DNA of 64,000 bases, taken from Bacteroidales bacterium (GTDB lineage Bacteria; Bacteroidota; Bacteroidia; Bacteroidales; WCHB1-69). Of this stretch, positions 1 to 8,472 are shown one piece after another (positions within the stretch are counted from its first letter, which is position 1; each line of letters starts with the position of its first letter). The DNA lies in the NCBI GenBank assembly GCA_024686335.1, contig JAILCI010000037.1, forward strand, positions 1-64,000, read 5' to 3'. The notes under the pieces were generated by a model. That model saw only the letters and a list, made by a program, of their open reading frames with translations. It was not told the DNA's origin and did not search any database. A program made the translations under genes and the position numbers.

Positions 1-388
1 TTTTTTTTAGGGAGACCATGGCTTCATGGCAGGCATCTTACATAATTATAATTCTTCAACTTTTCTCTTGATAGAAAAGTTGTCAAAAGATCAAGCCGAC
101 ATGAATGCCACCCGCTCTGTCCGCCCTCTGACATCGGCGGCAAACGGGAACAAAAATGCAACATGTGGCAAAAGAGAAAATACACGGAAGGCATGCATTT
201 TTGTAAACGCAAGCGCCTTTGCACGCCGCTGTTGGAGGCCGGCCATTCACACCGCGTCCGCACCGCATGTCGGCCTGCCCGCCCGCGTGCTCTATGGGCA
301 GAGGCCTCAGTAAATCATGTTGGGGTTATAATGCATTTTTTTTGACTTGGTACTTGTCTTTGTTGTGCCGTCATGTATATAATTCCCT
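1..388. other. Left-edge region with no recognised gene
   Basis: This 388-bp stretch holds only short overlapping open frames on both strands. None has a recognisable domain, signal peptide or promoter arrangement. The middle (roughly 100-310) is richer in G+C than the flanking DNA and is rich in His/Arg/Cys codons in every frame, which is usual for non-coding DNA. A weak stem (CTTGAT at 67-72 with ATCAAG at 90-95) is visible but has no U-tract. The minus-strand operon that ends at 389 runs into this region, so it may contain its 3' untranslated end. Confidence 0.5.
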
Positions 389-1171
389 TTAAATTTGACT
401 GACCGAAAAGACTGTCTGTCCATTAGCAACCAGATGAGAGAGGGCTGCTTGGTCTTCCATCGTATGGGTATTATCCAGTGAAAAGTTGTAGGTATAAGGA
501 TTTTGGAACCACTCTGCGATATTCATATTCAATTGCAGAACATTGGGATTCCCACTGTCAAAAACCGCATTGTCAAGTGGTAGACTTACTGAAAATGCAT
601 TGTCTACATAGCTGACAACCTGACCACCCTCATAAATTTGGCCAGTACCAATATGCATATTGAAAGTCGACAACATATCTGGCGTTGTAGGATCTTGCCA
701 GCGACCGTTCAGTTTCATATGGTGATAACCGCCGCCCAAAACCTCAGGCCAACTCATGGCGTTTTCGGGAGGATTTACAAAATAGTGGTTTATGTTATAC
801 TCCGGGGCTAAACCGAAAACAAAGTCGACACGCACATACTCGCCAGTTGTAACTAAATCTTTATCCAGCGACCAAAGCAAAGTTGATGGGATATCCGCAT
901 CCACATAATGGATTCCGCCATCGGTTTGGACAACATGTTGAGTGCCATCACCTTTAGTCAGAACTACTTTAGAAATGAAGTATTGGACCTCTGTTACAGA
1001 ATAATTATTTCCGGCAGCATTGACATAGCAGAGCGTATCTTGATGCAATGTATCATTACCAACAGAAAAGGCAAATTGAAAAGCAACCTCAGCTTCCGGC
1101 TTATGACAGGAAGTCAAACACAGGAGCAAGGAGATAACAACAAAGAGCGGGAGCCTACCACTCATCTTCAA
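389..1171 (-). CDS. MbnP-like lipoprotein
   Basis: A 260-residue exported lipoprotein. The N-terminus has a hydrophobic stretch ending in a lipobox (L19-T20-S21-C22), so the mature protein should be anchored by Cys22. The body resembles the MbnP family: a beta-rich protein with the signature 'HHMKLNGRW' near residue 150. In other bacteria MbnP proteins work beside MbnH-type cytochrome peroxidases in copper or methanobactin-related functions. No peroxidase gene is visible here, so the substrate is unknown. It is the last gene of a folA-DUF4468-MbnP run, and its start overlaps the end of the preceding gene by 17 bp, so translation is probably coupled. A start at Met3 is also possible. Family assignment is moderately sure; function is inference. 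Confidence 0.75.
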   Translation of the reverse strand: MKMSGRLPLFVVISLLLCLTSCHKPEAEVAFQFAFSVGNDTLHQDTLCYVNAAGNNYSVTEVQYFISKVVLTKGDGTQHVVQTDGGIHYVDADIPSTLLWSLDKDLVTTGEYVRVDFVFGLAPEYNINHYFVNPPENAMSWPEVLGGGYHHMKLNGRWQDPTTPDMLSTFNMHIGTGQIYEGGQVVSYVDNAFSVSLPLDNAVFDSGNPNVLQLNMNIAEWFQNPYTYNFSLDNTHTMEDQAALSHLVANGQTVFSVSQI

Positions 1172-1706
1172 AGACCTCTTCGGGTTCCATTCCCTCCTCT
1201 AGGGACTCGATAAGCTCACGAATTTGCTCATCGATTTGATTCAGGAATTCATATTGGGAAGGAGACCAGTAGGGAGAATCCGTCTTAAACCAATTCTCGA
1301 TAGGAGCAGCAGCAGCAGCCTTCTCATTGAAATTAGTAATGGTATAACGATAGCGGTTATCGCGACATTCTAACTTAAAGTTATAGTAGACCACATTTTT
1401 AGGGAGCATAGTGCCATCCTTCTGTTTAGAGAAGATACGGACGCTAGAGCGCATCTCGATAAAATGATGTTCCTGGTCTGCCTTTTTTATAACTTCGTTA
1501 GTATTTTTATACTGCTTTTTTACCCATTTCATAGCTCGCTCGTAGAGCACATCAGGGGTTCCCGGCTCTTGAACGACATCTTGATATGTAACCAAGTTTG
1601 TACGCTCATCAATTGGAAGTTCTGGAACGGGCAAGGAAGACGGTTTCTGGGCATAAATGAATATGGCAGAGAATAACAGCAGTGCGGTTACAGCGATTTT
1701 CTTCAT
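1155..1706 (-). CDS. DUF4468 domain exported protein
   Basis: A 183-residue protein with a signal peptide (residues 1-19, ending 'IYAQ'). The soluble domain matches the DUF4468 family, which is widespread in Bacteroidota and has no proven role. The pattern 'LYERAMKWVKKQYKN' followed by beta strands with 'VYYNFKLECRDNRYRYTI' is characteristic. The C-terminus is strongly acidic (EEGMEPEEVFEDEW). It lies 5 bp after folA and overlaps the MbnP-like lipoprotein gene, so the three are likely co-transcribed from the promoter before folA. Location is periplasm or the inner face of the outer membrane, by inference from the signal peptide. Confidence 0.8.
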   Translation of the reverse strand: MKKIAVTALLLFSAIFIYAQKPSSLPVPELPIDERTNLVTYQDVVQEPGTPDVLYERAMKWVKKQYKNTNEVIKKADQEHHFIEMRSSVRIFSKQKDGTMLPKNVVYYNFKLECRDNRYRYTITNFNEKAAAAAPIENWFKTDSPYWSPSQYEFLNQIDEQIRELIESLEEGMEPEEVFEDEW

Positions 1707-1711
1707 AGTGG

Positions 1712-2203
1712 TTATTTTTTTCTGATTAAGGTTTGAAAATAAAGATCGTACTCATTCTTTTCATCTTTCGGACGATAGACGGTGCGGTCCACCTGCCACT
1801 CGTCTTCAGAGAGAACAGGAAAATAGACATCCGCAGTGAAAGAAGATTTAATGCGGGTGAGATAAATTTTTTCTGCATAGGGTAAGAAGAGACGATACAT
1901 TGTAGCGCCACCCATCACAAAAGCATTAGGGGCATCTTTAACCAAAGCCATTGCTTCCTCAATGGAGTGAACAGTTTCGCAATCCGGAAAAGAAACATCA
2001 TCAAGAGTGATGACAATATTGCGACGATTGGGTAGAGGACGCTTCGGCAGCGAGAGCCAAGTTTTGTCACCCATCAGCACAGGAGCGCCTGTAGTGATTT
2101 TCTTAAAATATTGTAGATCTGCGGGCAGGTGACACAGCAGTTGGTTCTTATAGCCAAGCTCCATATTCTCGCCCACGGCAGCAATCATATTCAGGTTTTT
2201 CAT
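1712..2203 (-). CDS. folA: Dihydrofolate reductase
   Basis: Reduces dihydrofolate to tetrahydrofolate with NADPH, feeding thymidylate, purine and formyl-Met synthesis. At 163 residues it has the usual bacterial length. Visible motifs are the N-terminal 'MIAAVGENMELGYKN', the substrate-binding segment 'HLPADLQYFKKIT' with the acid Asp29 (equivalent to E. coli Asp27), 'NRRNIVITL' at the cofactor site, and the nucleotide-binding 'VMGGATMYRLFLPYA'. The Trp found just before this acid in many DHFRs is not present (Cys24-His25 occupy that stretch). First gene of an operon with a DUF4468 protein and an MbnP-like lipoprotein, neither of which is linked to folate. Confidence 0.95.
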   Translation of the reverse strand: MKNLNMIAAVGENMELGYKNQLLCHLPADLQYFKKITTGAPVLMGDKTWLSLPKRPLPNRRNIVITLDDVSFPDCETVHSIEEAMALVKDAPNAFVMGGATMYRLFLPYAEKIYLTRIKSSFTADVYFPVLSEDEWQVDRTVYRPKDEKNEYDLYFQTLIRKK

Positions 2204-2228
2204 AGGTAATAGTTTTTATTTACGACGG

Positions 2229-2236
2229 CAAACGTA
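2229..2236 (-). promoter_or_regulatory. Bacteroidota -7 element before folA
   Basis: The minus strand reads TACGTTTG, which fits the TAnnTTTG -7 consensus of the Bacteroidota primary sigma factor. It lies 26 bp before the folA start, leaving a leader of roughly 20 nt. Confidence 0.6.
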
Positions 2237-2262
2237 CAATTTTTTTAGGAGAATAACCACTA

Positions 2263-2297
2263 TTAAAAAAGTGGAAAGTCGTTAGGACTTTCCACTT
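2263..2297 (-). terminator. Intrinsic terminator after the PurF-like gene
   Basis: A perfect 12-bp stem (2269-2280 AAGTGGAAAGTC with 2286-2297) closes a 5-base loop. On the minus strand it is followed by a run of six T (2270-2265 and beyond). It begins 12 bp after the stop of the PurF-like gene and separates it from folA. Confidence 0.85.
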
Positions 2298-2308
2298 TAG
2301 ACCAAGTA

Positions 2309-3715
2309 TTAATCACCGAAACTCGAACCGTCGAAACAGTGAGTACAGATACGCTCTTTAGGCAAACCGATAGACTTGGCAATTGCCTCAAGAGTATTGA
2401 ACTTAAGGGTATCAACCCCAAGATGTCTTCGGATAACCTCCACCATATTGGCATATTCTTTCGTGGTGGAATCCATATATTTGTGAAGATTTTTATGACT
2501 GTCGCCCTCCAGTTCCTCGACAACTCGTCGAGTGATCAGTTCCATTTCAGTTTTAGAGGCAGAAAAATTCAAGAAGTTGCAGCCAAAAATGAGCGGTGGG
2601 CAACTAATACGAATATGGACCTCCTTAGCACCGCCAGCATAAAGTTTCTGCACATTATCACGCAACTGCGTGCCACGAACGATGGAGTCATCACAAAAAA
2701 CCACTTTTTGGCCCTTCAATAGCGTAGTATTGGGTATCAATTTCATCTTAGCCACATGCTCACGCATCTCTTGGCTAACAGGCATAAAACTTCTGGACCA
2801 GGTAGGCGTGTATTTCACGATACCACGACGATACGGGATTCTCTTACCATTTGAATAGCCCAGTGCCATACCAATACCTGAATCGGGGATGGCGGAAACA
2901 TAGTCGGCATCCACATCATCGTCCTTACCCATCTCATATCCTAACTGGTAACGAGTGTTCTCAACATTAATTGCTTCATATTCAGAAGTCGGATAACCGT
3001 AATAGATCCAAAGGAATGAACAGATTTGCATCTTGCCGTTGGGAGGAAGCATCTGCGTACATCCTTCTGTCGTAACTTTCACAATTTCGCCAGGACCTAC
3101 GAAATGCTCAATCTCGTAGTCAAGATTGGAAAAACTATGAGTATCAAAAGCCAGTGCATAACTGTAACTATTTTTACCAATCACGATAGGTGTACGACCT
3201 AAGAAATCACGAGCAGCAATGATGCCATCATTGGTCAAAATCAACATAGAGCAAGACCCTTTGACCTTTTTAAAGACATTCTGGATACCGGAGACAAAAT
3301 CTTCGCCTTGAGAAATCATAAGAGCAATCAACTCGGTTGGATTGGTACGACCCATACTCAACTCGGTAAACTGTTGGTGATTGTCTAGACACTCTTTCTC
3401 CAATTCATCCATGTTGTTTATCTTGGCTACTGTCACGATGGCAAAACGACCAAGGTGAGAGTTGACAACGATAGGTTGGGCGTCAGTATCGCTAATAACA
3501 CCAATGCCAACGTTACCTTTAAATTTACCGATGGAGTCACCGAATTTAGTTCTGAAATAAGAGTTTTCAATGTTGTGGATAGAACGGTAGAAGACGTTAT
3601 CCTGCATCGTCACCATACCACCACGCTTGGTGCCGAGATGTGAGTGATAATCAATACCGTAAAATAAGTCAGTCGAGCAGTTCTCTTTTGAGACTACTCC
3701 AAAAAAACCTCCCAT
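2309..3715 (-). CDS. PurF-like amidophosphoribosyltransferase homologue with eroded glutaminase site
   Basis: A 468-residue protein with the two-domain layout of glutamine PRPP amidotransferase: an N-terminal Ntn-hydrolase domain (about 1-230) and a C-terminal phosphoribosyltransferase domain carrying the PRPP motif 'VVFCDDSIVRGTQ' (about 336-348). The glutaminase site is not canonical. The protein starts Met-Gly-Gly-Phe instead of Met-Cys-Gly, so the Cys1 nucleophile is missing. The usual 'GHxRYST' segment reads 'GVISDTD', and the 'HNGNL' oxyanion segment is replaced by 'VAKIN'. The PRTase half looks intact. Known PurF makes phosphoribosylamine from PRPP; by inference this one could use only free ammonia or have another role. 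It has its own promoter and terminator, so it is monocistronic. Confidence 0.85.
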   Translation of the reverse strand: MGGFFGVVSKENCSTDLFYGIDYHSHLGTKRGGMVTMQDNVFYRSIHNIENSYFRTKFGDSIGKFKGNVGIGVISDTDAQPIVVNSHLGRFAIVTVAKINNMDELEKECLDNHQQFTELSMGRTNPTELIALMISQGEDFVSGIQNVFKKVKGSCSMLILTNDGIIAARDFLGRTPIVIGKNSYSYALAFDTHSFSNLDYEIEHFVGPGEIVKVTTEGCTQMLPPNGKMQICSFLWIYYGYPTSEYEAINVENTRYQLGYEMGKDDDVDADYVSAIPDSGIGMALGYSNGKRIPYRRGIVKYTPTWSRSFMPVSQEMREHVAKMKLIPNTTLLKGQKVVFCDDSIVRGTQLRDNVQKLYAGGAKEVHIRISCPPLIFGCNFLNFSASKTEMELITRRVVEELEGDSHKNLHKYMDSTTKEYANMVEVIRRHLGVDTLKFNTLEAIAKSIGLPKERICTHCFDGSSFGD

Positions 3716-3760
3716 GTGTTGTTTAAGACAAAATTGGTTAATGATTCAGTGAACGGCTGG

Positions 3761-3768
3761 CAAAAATA
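3761..3768 (-). promoter_or_regulatory. Bacteroidota -7 element before the PurF-like gene
   Basis: The minus strand reads TATTTTTG followed by C, a full match to TAnnTTTG. It lies about 46 bp before the start codon at 3715, in the divergent gap shared with the 3978 gene. Confidence 0.65.
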
Positions 3769-3944
3769 CAATTTTCATTTTTGCGTGTGCCAGCAAGATT
3801 CGGTTTTTTATTAACCTATTGTTGAAAAACATAATATATGACTAGTTATCAGTGCAATACAACAAATGAAAGCAACTCCTTGAAGCCTTCTTCTTCAGTT
3901 TATTTTTGAGGTAATGTCTCATCAATTTTTACACATATTTTATG

Positions 3945-3952
3945 TAGATTTG
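3945..3952 (+). promoter_or_regulatory. Bacteroidota -7 element before the propeller/barrel gene
   Basis: TAGATTTG followed by C matches TAnnTTTG and lies 26 bp before the TTG start at 3978. T-rich DNA about 20 bp upstream could act as the -33 region. Confidence 0.6.
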
Positions 3953-3977
3953 CAGCGATTTTGGAATAGTATAAATA

Positions 3978-6900
3978 TTGAGACCATTCAAAAGATATAA
4001 AAAACTGATTATCAGCATACTATCATGTGTGCTTTGGGTCTGTCTACCAACAGAAGGACAGGCTCAGTTCTACAATGGTTCTCAGATTTCCTTTGGCAAA
4101 AACAGAGTACAACATCAAAACTTCAACTGGCAGTACATGCGAGCCGAGCAATATGATGTCTATTATTACCCCAGTGGACGAGAACTTGCGGAGTATGTCT
4201 TTTATAAAGTACCCGAAGTGATGGAGGAGATTGAGCATCTGCTCAACTATACGTCAAGAAAAAAGTTGCAGCTGATTGTCTACAACACGCAAGCCGACTT
4301 CAGAGAGTCCAATTTCGCATACGATGATGAAGACTTCTACAACCAAGGCGGTGTCGCCAACATCTCTGGCACCAAAATATACATCTATTTTGACGGTAAT
4401 CATGCGCACTTGGACAAGATGATTCGTAGTGGCATGATGAGTGTCTATGCCCGATGGTTGGCAGAGGGCGCCACTATGGGAGCAAACATCTCGTCAGACT
4501 ATCTCATCAATGTTCCATCGTGGTTCTATAGCGGTCTTGCATCCTATTTTGGTGAGCATTGGAGCTCTGACGTAGACGCGCATGTTATGGATGGTATCTT
4601 GACAAGTCGCTATGCAGACATCGAGTATCTCTCTCCTGTAGATGCCACATACGCGGGCCACTCCTTCTGGAAGTTCATTGTGGACACATATGGAGAGCGC
4701 ATCATCCCGCGCATCTTGCATAACACCCGTGCCACAAAAATGGTGGAACGCAGTTTTTACTTTTCAACTGGCATCCCCTATAGAACGTTGCTTCTTAACT
4801 GGTACAAATACTATTATGTTCTTTATCATCAGAACCTCGACAAGGCACAACCTGTCGATGAAGGCGTATTAGCACATCCAAAGAAGACGAGACATTATCA
4901 GCACATCTGTTTCCAACCCAATGGCGATGGTTATGCCTATATAACTAACGAAGCAGGACAAGTGCGCGTATGGTTGCAGACTGACAAGAGTAAGCGGCCA
5001 AAATGCATCTTCAAGCGCTATCAGAGGACGGAAGACAATCCTGACCTCTCCTACCCAATTATCAATTGGCATCCGTCTGGAGAAGGGTTGGGATTGACCA
5101 TGGAGTCCAAAGGTCATTGTTATTATCTTCCCTACAATCTCACCACAAGAAAATGGGAGAAAAAGCTGTTAGTCGACGTTGAAAAGATCACGTCTTGGAC
5201 CTACTCGGAAGATGGAATGACAATGTTATTCTCCGGTTTCCAAAAAGGACAGTCTGACCTCTTCATTTACAGTTTTCTTTCTCATTCGTTCCAAAATCTG
5301 ACTAACGATTTCTACGATGACTATGGCCCTGCGTTTCTTACTCCGCAACAGATTGTCTTCTCATCCAATAGACCGACAGATTCCATCCAACTGAAGGAAG
5401 ATTTTATGGATGCACAACCGCAAAAACGGTATGATCTTTTCCTGTACAATTATGGCAAAAAAGATTTAAAGGTGATGCGCGCCACCAACACCGAGTATGG
5501 TAACGACTATGATATTTATCCGATGAGTGAGAACCAAATTGTGTATCTCAGCGATCGGGATGGTATCGTGAACCGATACACGGCGGTCTTTGACAGTACC
5601 ATCAGCCGTATTGATACAGCAATACACTATGAATACTTTGCCAAAAGCAAATCCTTAACTGACGGTGCGTACAACATTTTGGACCATGCGTACAACCCTT
5701 ATACACAGGTCGTTGCAGACATCCAGTTAAAAAACAAGATTGAGGGTATTCATATGCGGGAACTGAATCCTCTCTACACTCCCAGTGTCACGCCCACGCC
5801 ATTTTATCAAAAAATGATGCAGGAAGAGATGGCGAAGGATAGTATTCAAGAGAGCAAAGATACTGCGGAAAACGGTTCAAAAGGTGATTTTGAGCATGGT
5901 TTTATTCCTGTCTACACATCTGATCTTGACCCGATTAACACTAAAGCAGACACTACGAAATCCGATTCTGCTGAGACACAAGAGAAAGAACGGATGGAGA
6001 TACCTGTAGGTACAGGATATAGGGTCCAATATTCCATCAACAAAGTCATTACGCAAGCAGATTTTTCATTTTTGAACACCTCCTACCAGCAATTTGCGGG
6101 AGGCACCTCACCCATATATCTGAACACCGGTTTCAACGCTTTGTTTATGCTTGGAATCCATGATCTTTTTGAGGACTATCGCATCTCTGCGGGTTTCCGT
6201 TTCTCTTTTAACTTGCAGAATAACGAGTTTATGTTCAGTTTTGAAAATCTCTCGAAACGGTTAGATCGTCAGATTGTGCTCTATCGCCAGGCCATCAGCG
6301 CAGATGCATATGATTACGCATTAAAGCAGACGACCAACAGTCTGTTCTACATCTTAAAATTCCCATTTAATAAAAGCAACAGTCTCCGGTTAACATTAAA
6401 AGGAAGATACGAGACCAGCATCACAGGTTCTATGAGTGACAACTCCTTGCGCGAGCCCAACACACATCATTTGTGGGCTGGTGCGAAATTGGAGTATGTT
6501 TTTGATTCATCCAAAGAGTTATATACCAACCTTTGGAAAGGCAGCAAAGTGAAAATTTTTGCAGAATATGACCAGCGGGCAGAGAAGGAAACGCAAAACC
6601 TTTTGGTGGTCGGTCTTGACGCTCGACGCTCCTTTCAATTATACAAAAACATGACGCTGGCCTTCCGAGTTGCAGCATCTACCAACATCGGTTCCGCTCG
6701 GTTAGTCTATTTCATGGGTGGTGTAGACAACTGGGTCAATGCAAAGTTTGACAGCGATATCTGGGTGGATCAGTCTAAGAACTACGTTTACCAGACTTTG
6801 GCAACTAATATGAGAGGTTTCAAACAGAATATTCGTAACGGCACCTCTTTTGTTCTATTCTCAGGCGAACTGAGAGTTCCCTTTGTACAGCTTATTGCAG

Positions 6901-7208
6901 GACATCAGGTAGGTATGGAACTCTTCAACTCTATGCAGCTGAACATTTTTGGCGACATCGGCACGGCTTGGACCGGACTTACGCCCTACTCTGATGAGAA
7001 TTGTCTTTATACTCGATACATTACGAATGGACCAATCAATGTGATGATAAAACGACAGGTAGATCCCTTCGTTGGTGGTTTTGGCGTAGGCTTGCGGTTC
7101 TCCATCATTGGATATTTCCTGCGTCTGGATTATGCCTGGGGCGTCGAGGACTTCAAGATACCCAACAAAAAGGGCATGTTTTTATTCTCCATTGGAACAG
7201 ATTTTTAG
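3978..7208 (+). CDS. Exported protein: degenerate peptidase-like domain, TolB-like beta-propeller, outer-membrane barrel
   Basis: A 1076-residue envelope protein. The start is TTG: the codon two before it is a stop (TAA) and there is no nearby ATG, while the TTG gives a good signal peptide (about 1-30, ending 'EGQAQF'). Residues about 45-280 resemble a gluzincin (peptidase MA-like) domain, with 'VPSWFYSGLASYFGEHW' in the place of the usual third-ligand helix. The HExxH zinc motif is absent ('HLDKMIRS' occupies the region), so peptidase activity is unlikely. Residues about 310-590 form PD40/TolB-type propeller repeats. A low-complexity acidic stretch (about 615-675) precedes a C-terminal beta-barrel ending in 'FSIGTDF' with a terminal aromatic. 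Function is unknown; homologues occur in many Bacteroidota. The murF gene follows after 17 bp. Confidence 0.8.
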   Translation: MRPFKRYKKLIISILSCVLWVCLPTEGQAQFYNGSQISFGKNRVQHQNFNWQYMRAEQYDVYYYPSGRELAEYVFYKVPEVMEEIEHLLNYTSRKKLQLIVYNTQADFRESNFAYDDEDFYNQGGVANISGTKIYIYFDGNHAHLDKMIRSGMMSVYARWLAEGATMGANISSDYLINVPSWFYSGLASYFGEHWSSDVDAHVMDGILTSRYADIEYLSPVDATYAGHSFWKFIVDTYGERIIPRILHNTRATKMVERSFYFSTGIPYRTLLLNWYKYYYVLYHQNLDKAQPVDEGVLAHPKKTRHYQHICFQPNGDGYAYITNEAGQVRVWLQTDKSKRPKCIFKRYQRTEDNPDLSYPIINWHPSGEGLGLTMESKGHCYYLPYNLTTRKWEKKLLVDVEKITSWTYSEDGMTMLFSGFQKGQSDLFIYSFLSHSFQNLTNDFYDDYGPAFLTPQQIVFSSNRPTDSIQLKEDFMDAQPQKRYDLFLYNYGKKDLKVMRATNTEYGNDYDIYPMSENQIVYLSDRDGIVNRYTAVFDSTISRIDTAIHYEYFAKSKSLTDGAYNILDHAYNPYTQVVADIQLKNKIEGIHMRELNPLYTPSVTPTPFYQKMMQEEMAKDSIQESKDTAENGSKGDFEHGFIPVYTSDLDPINTKADTTKSDSAETQEKERMEIPVGTGYRVQYSINKVITQADFSFLNTSYQQFAGGTSPIYLNTGFNALFMLGIHDLFEDYRISAGFRFSFNLQNNEFMFSFENLSKRLDRQIVLYRQAISADAYDYALKQTTNSLFYILKFPFNKSNSLRLTLKGRYETSITGSMSDNSLREPNTHHLWAGAKLEYVFDSSKELYTNLWKGSKVKIFAEYDQRAEKETQNLLVVGLDARRSFQLYKNMTLAFRVAASTNIGSARLVYFMGGVDNWVNAKFDSDIWVDQSKNYVYQTLATNMRGFKQNIRNGTSFVLFSGELRVPFVQLIAGHQVGMELFNSMQLNIFGDIGTAWTGLTPYSDENCLYTRYITNGPINVMIKRQVDPFVGGFGVGLRFSIIGYFLRLDYAWGVEDFKIPNKKGMFLFSIGTDF

Positions 7209-7225
7209 AATTTCAACATAGACAC

Positions 7226-8470
7226 ATGAAAGATTTATATCAAAAATATTTGGAGCATCCGGTAGTTTGCACTGACAGCAGAAATATCACGCCAGGATGT
7301 CTCTTCTTCTGTCTAAAAGGTGAGCGTTTCGACGGCAATCAATTTGCGGAGCAGGCTCTGCAGTCAGGAGCCAGCTATGTAATCACCGAAAGAAAAGAGT
7401 TGGCGAATGGTAGTCATTACGTTGTAGTAGAAGACGTTCTGAAAACGCTTCAGCAGTTAGCAGCCTATCATCGACAACAGCTGACAATACCGGTTATTGG
7501 AATCACTGGAACCAACGGCAAAACCACAACAAAAGAATTGACAGCTGCGGTGTTGTCCGAGAAATTCAAGACGGCATGCACCCAAGGCAACTTCAACAAC
7601 CACATCGGAGTGCCCTTGACTTTGCTCTCAATTCGTCCTGATGATGAGATAGCCATTGTTGAGATGGGCGCTAACCATCCAGGAGAAATTGCCGACTTGT
7701 GTCAAATCTCCCGCCCTGCGTTTGGACTCATCACCAACATTGGAAAAGCACACATCGAAGGGTTTGGTTCGGTTGAAGAGATTATTCACACAAAAAAAGC
7801 CCTTTATCGCTCTGTCATTGTCGACAATGGAACACTTTTTGTCAATATAAACGATCAAATTCTTCGTCAGAATCTTGATTACGACAAAGTCATATTGTAT
7901 GCCGAGGGAGGCGAGGAAAACATCGTTTCCATGTCTCCATTCCTGGAAATCAAGATTGGGGAAAGAACGATAAAGACGAAGCTGACAGGCAGTTATAATA
8001 TTTACAACTGTTTAGGAGCAGCAGCTATAGGCAAATATTTTGGAGTTACAGAAGAGCAGATTGCTCATGCTTTAAGTCAATACGAGCCCTCAAACCACCG
8101 TTCACAAGTTAATGAGATTAAGGGAAATACGATTATTTCCGACTATTACAATGCCAATCCAACCAGTATGGAGGCTGCCATTCGCAATCTTGCCAAGTTG
8201 GAAGCTCCGCGCAAACTGGCCATCTTAGGCGACATGCTGGAATTGGGCAGCATCAGTAGTCAGGAGCACCAACGCATCATAGAATTATGCAATGAGCTAT
8301 CCATTGAGGCTTATTTTGTAGGCAACTGTTTTGCTGAGCATCATCCCGAGCACTCTTTCAAGACTGTAGAAGATCTAAATACAGCCCTGGAGAAAAAACC
8401 TATTGAACATTATCTGATTTTGGTCAAAGGTTCCAACGGAATGCACTTGAACCGATTGTCCCTTTTGTAG
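7226..8470 (+). CDS. murF: UDP-N-acetylmuramoyl-tripeptide--D-alanyl-D-alanine ligase
   Basis: Adds D-Ala-D-Ala to the UDP-MurNAc tripeptide in the cytoplasm, the last soluble step of peptidoglycan precursor synthesis. I take the ATG at 7226 (414 residues): the frame is open further back, but that upstream part overlaps the preceding gene and has no family resemblance, whereas 'MKDLYQKYLEHPVVCTDSR' is a typical Mur N-terminus. The ATP-binding loop 'GITGTNGKTTTKEL' is at about 91-104, followed by 'GNFNNHIGVPLTLL', 'EMGANHPGEI' and 'DYYNANPTSM', all diagnostic of MurF. The next gene, anmK, recycles cell-wall sugar, so the pair links wall synthesis and recycling. Confidence 0.95.
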   Translation: MKDLYQKYLEHPVVCTDSRNITPGCLFFCLKGERFDGNQFAEQALQSGASYVITERKELANGSHYVVVEDVLKTLQQLAAYHRQQLTIPVIGITGTNGKTTTKELTAAVLSEKFKTACTQGNFNNHIGVPLTLLSIRPDDEIAIVEMGANHPGEIADLCQISRPAFGLITNIGKAHIEGFGSVEEIIHTKKALYRSVIVDNGTLFVNINDQILRQNLDYDKVILYAEGGEENIVSMSPFLEIKIGERTIKTKLTGSYNIYNCLGAAAIGKYFGVTEEQIAHALSQYEPSNHRSQVNEIKGNTIISDYYNANPTSMEAAIRNLAKLEAPRKLAILGDMLELGSISSQEHQRIIELCNELSIEAYFVGNCFAEHHPEHSFKTVEDLNTALEKKPIEHYLILVKGSNGMHLNRLSLL

Positions 8471-8472
8471 AC

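Noticed and set aside
26..313. Overlapping small ORFs at the left edge
   Set aside because: Composition is His/Arg/Cys-rich in all frames, there is no recognisable domain, and starts are not supported by promoter or spacing.
7001..7225. N-terminal extension of murF
   Set aside because: It overlaps the preceding gene by about 200 bp and does not resemble Mur ligases; the ATG at 7226 gives a typical N-terminus.
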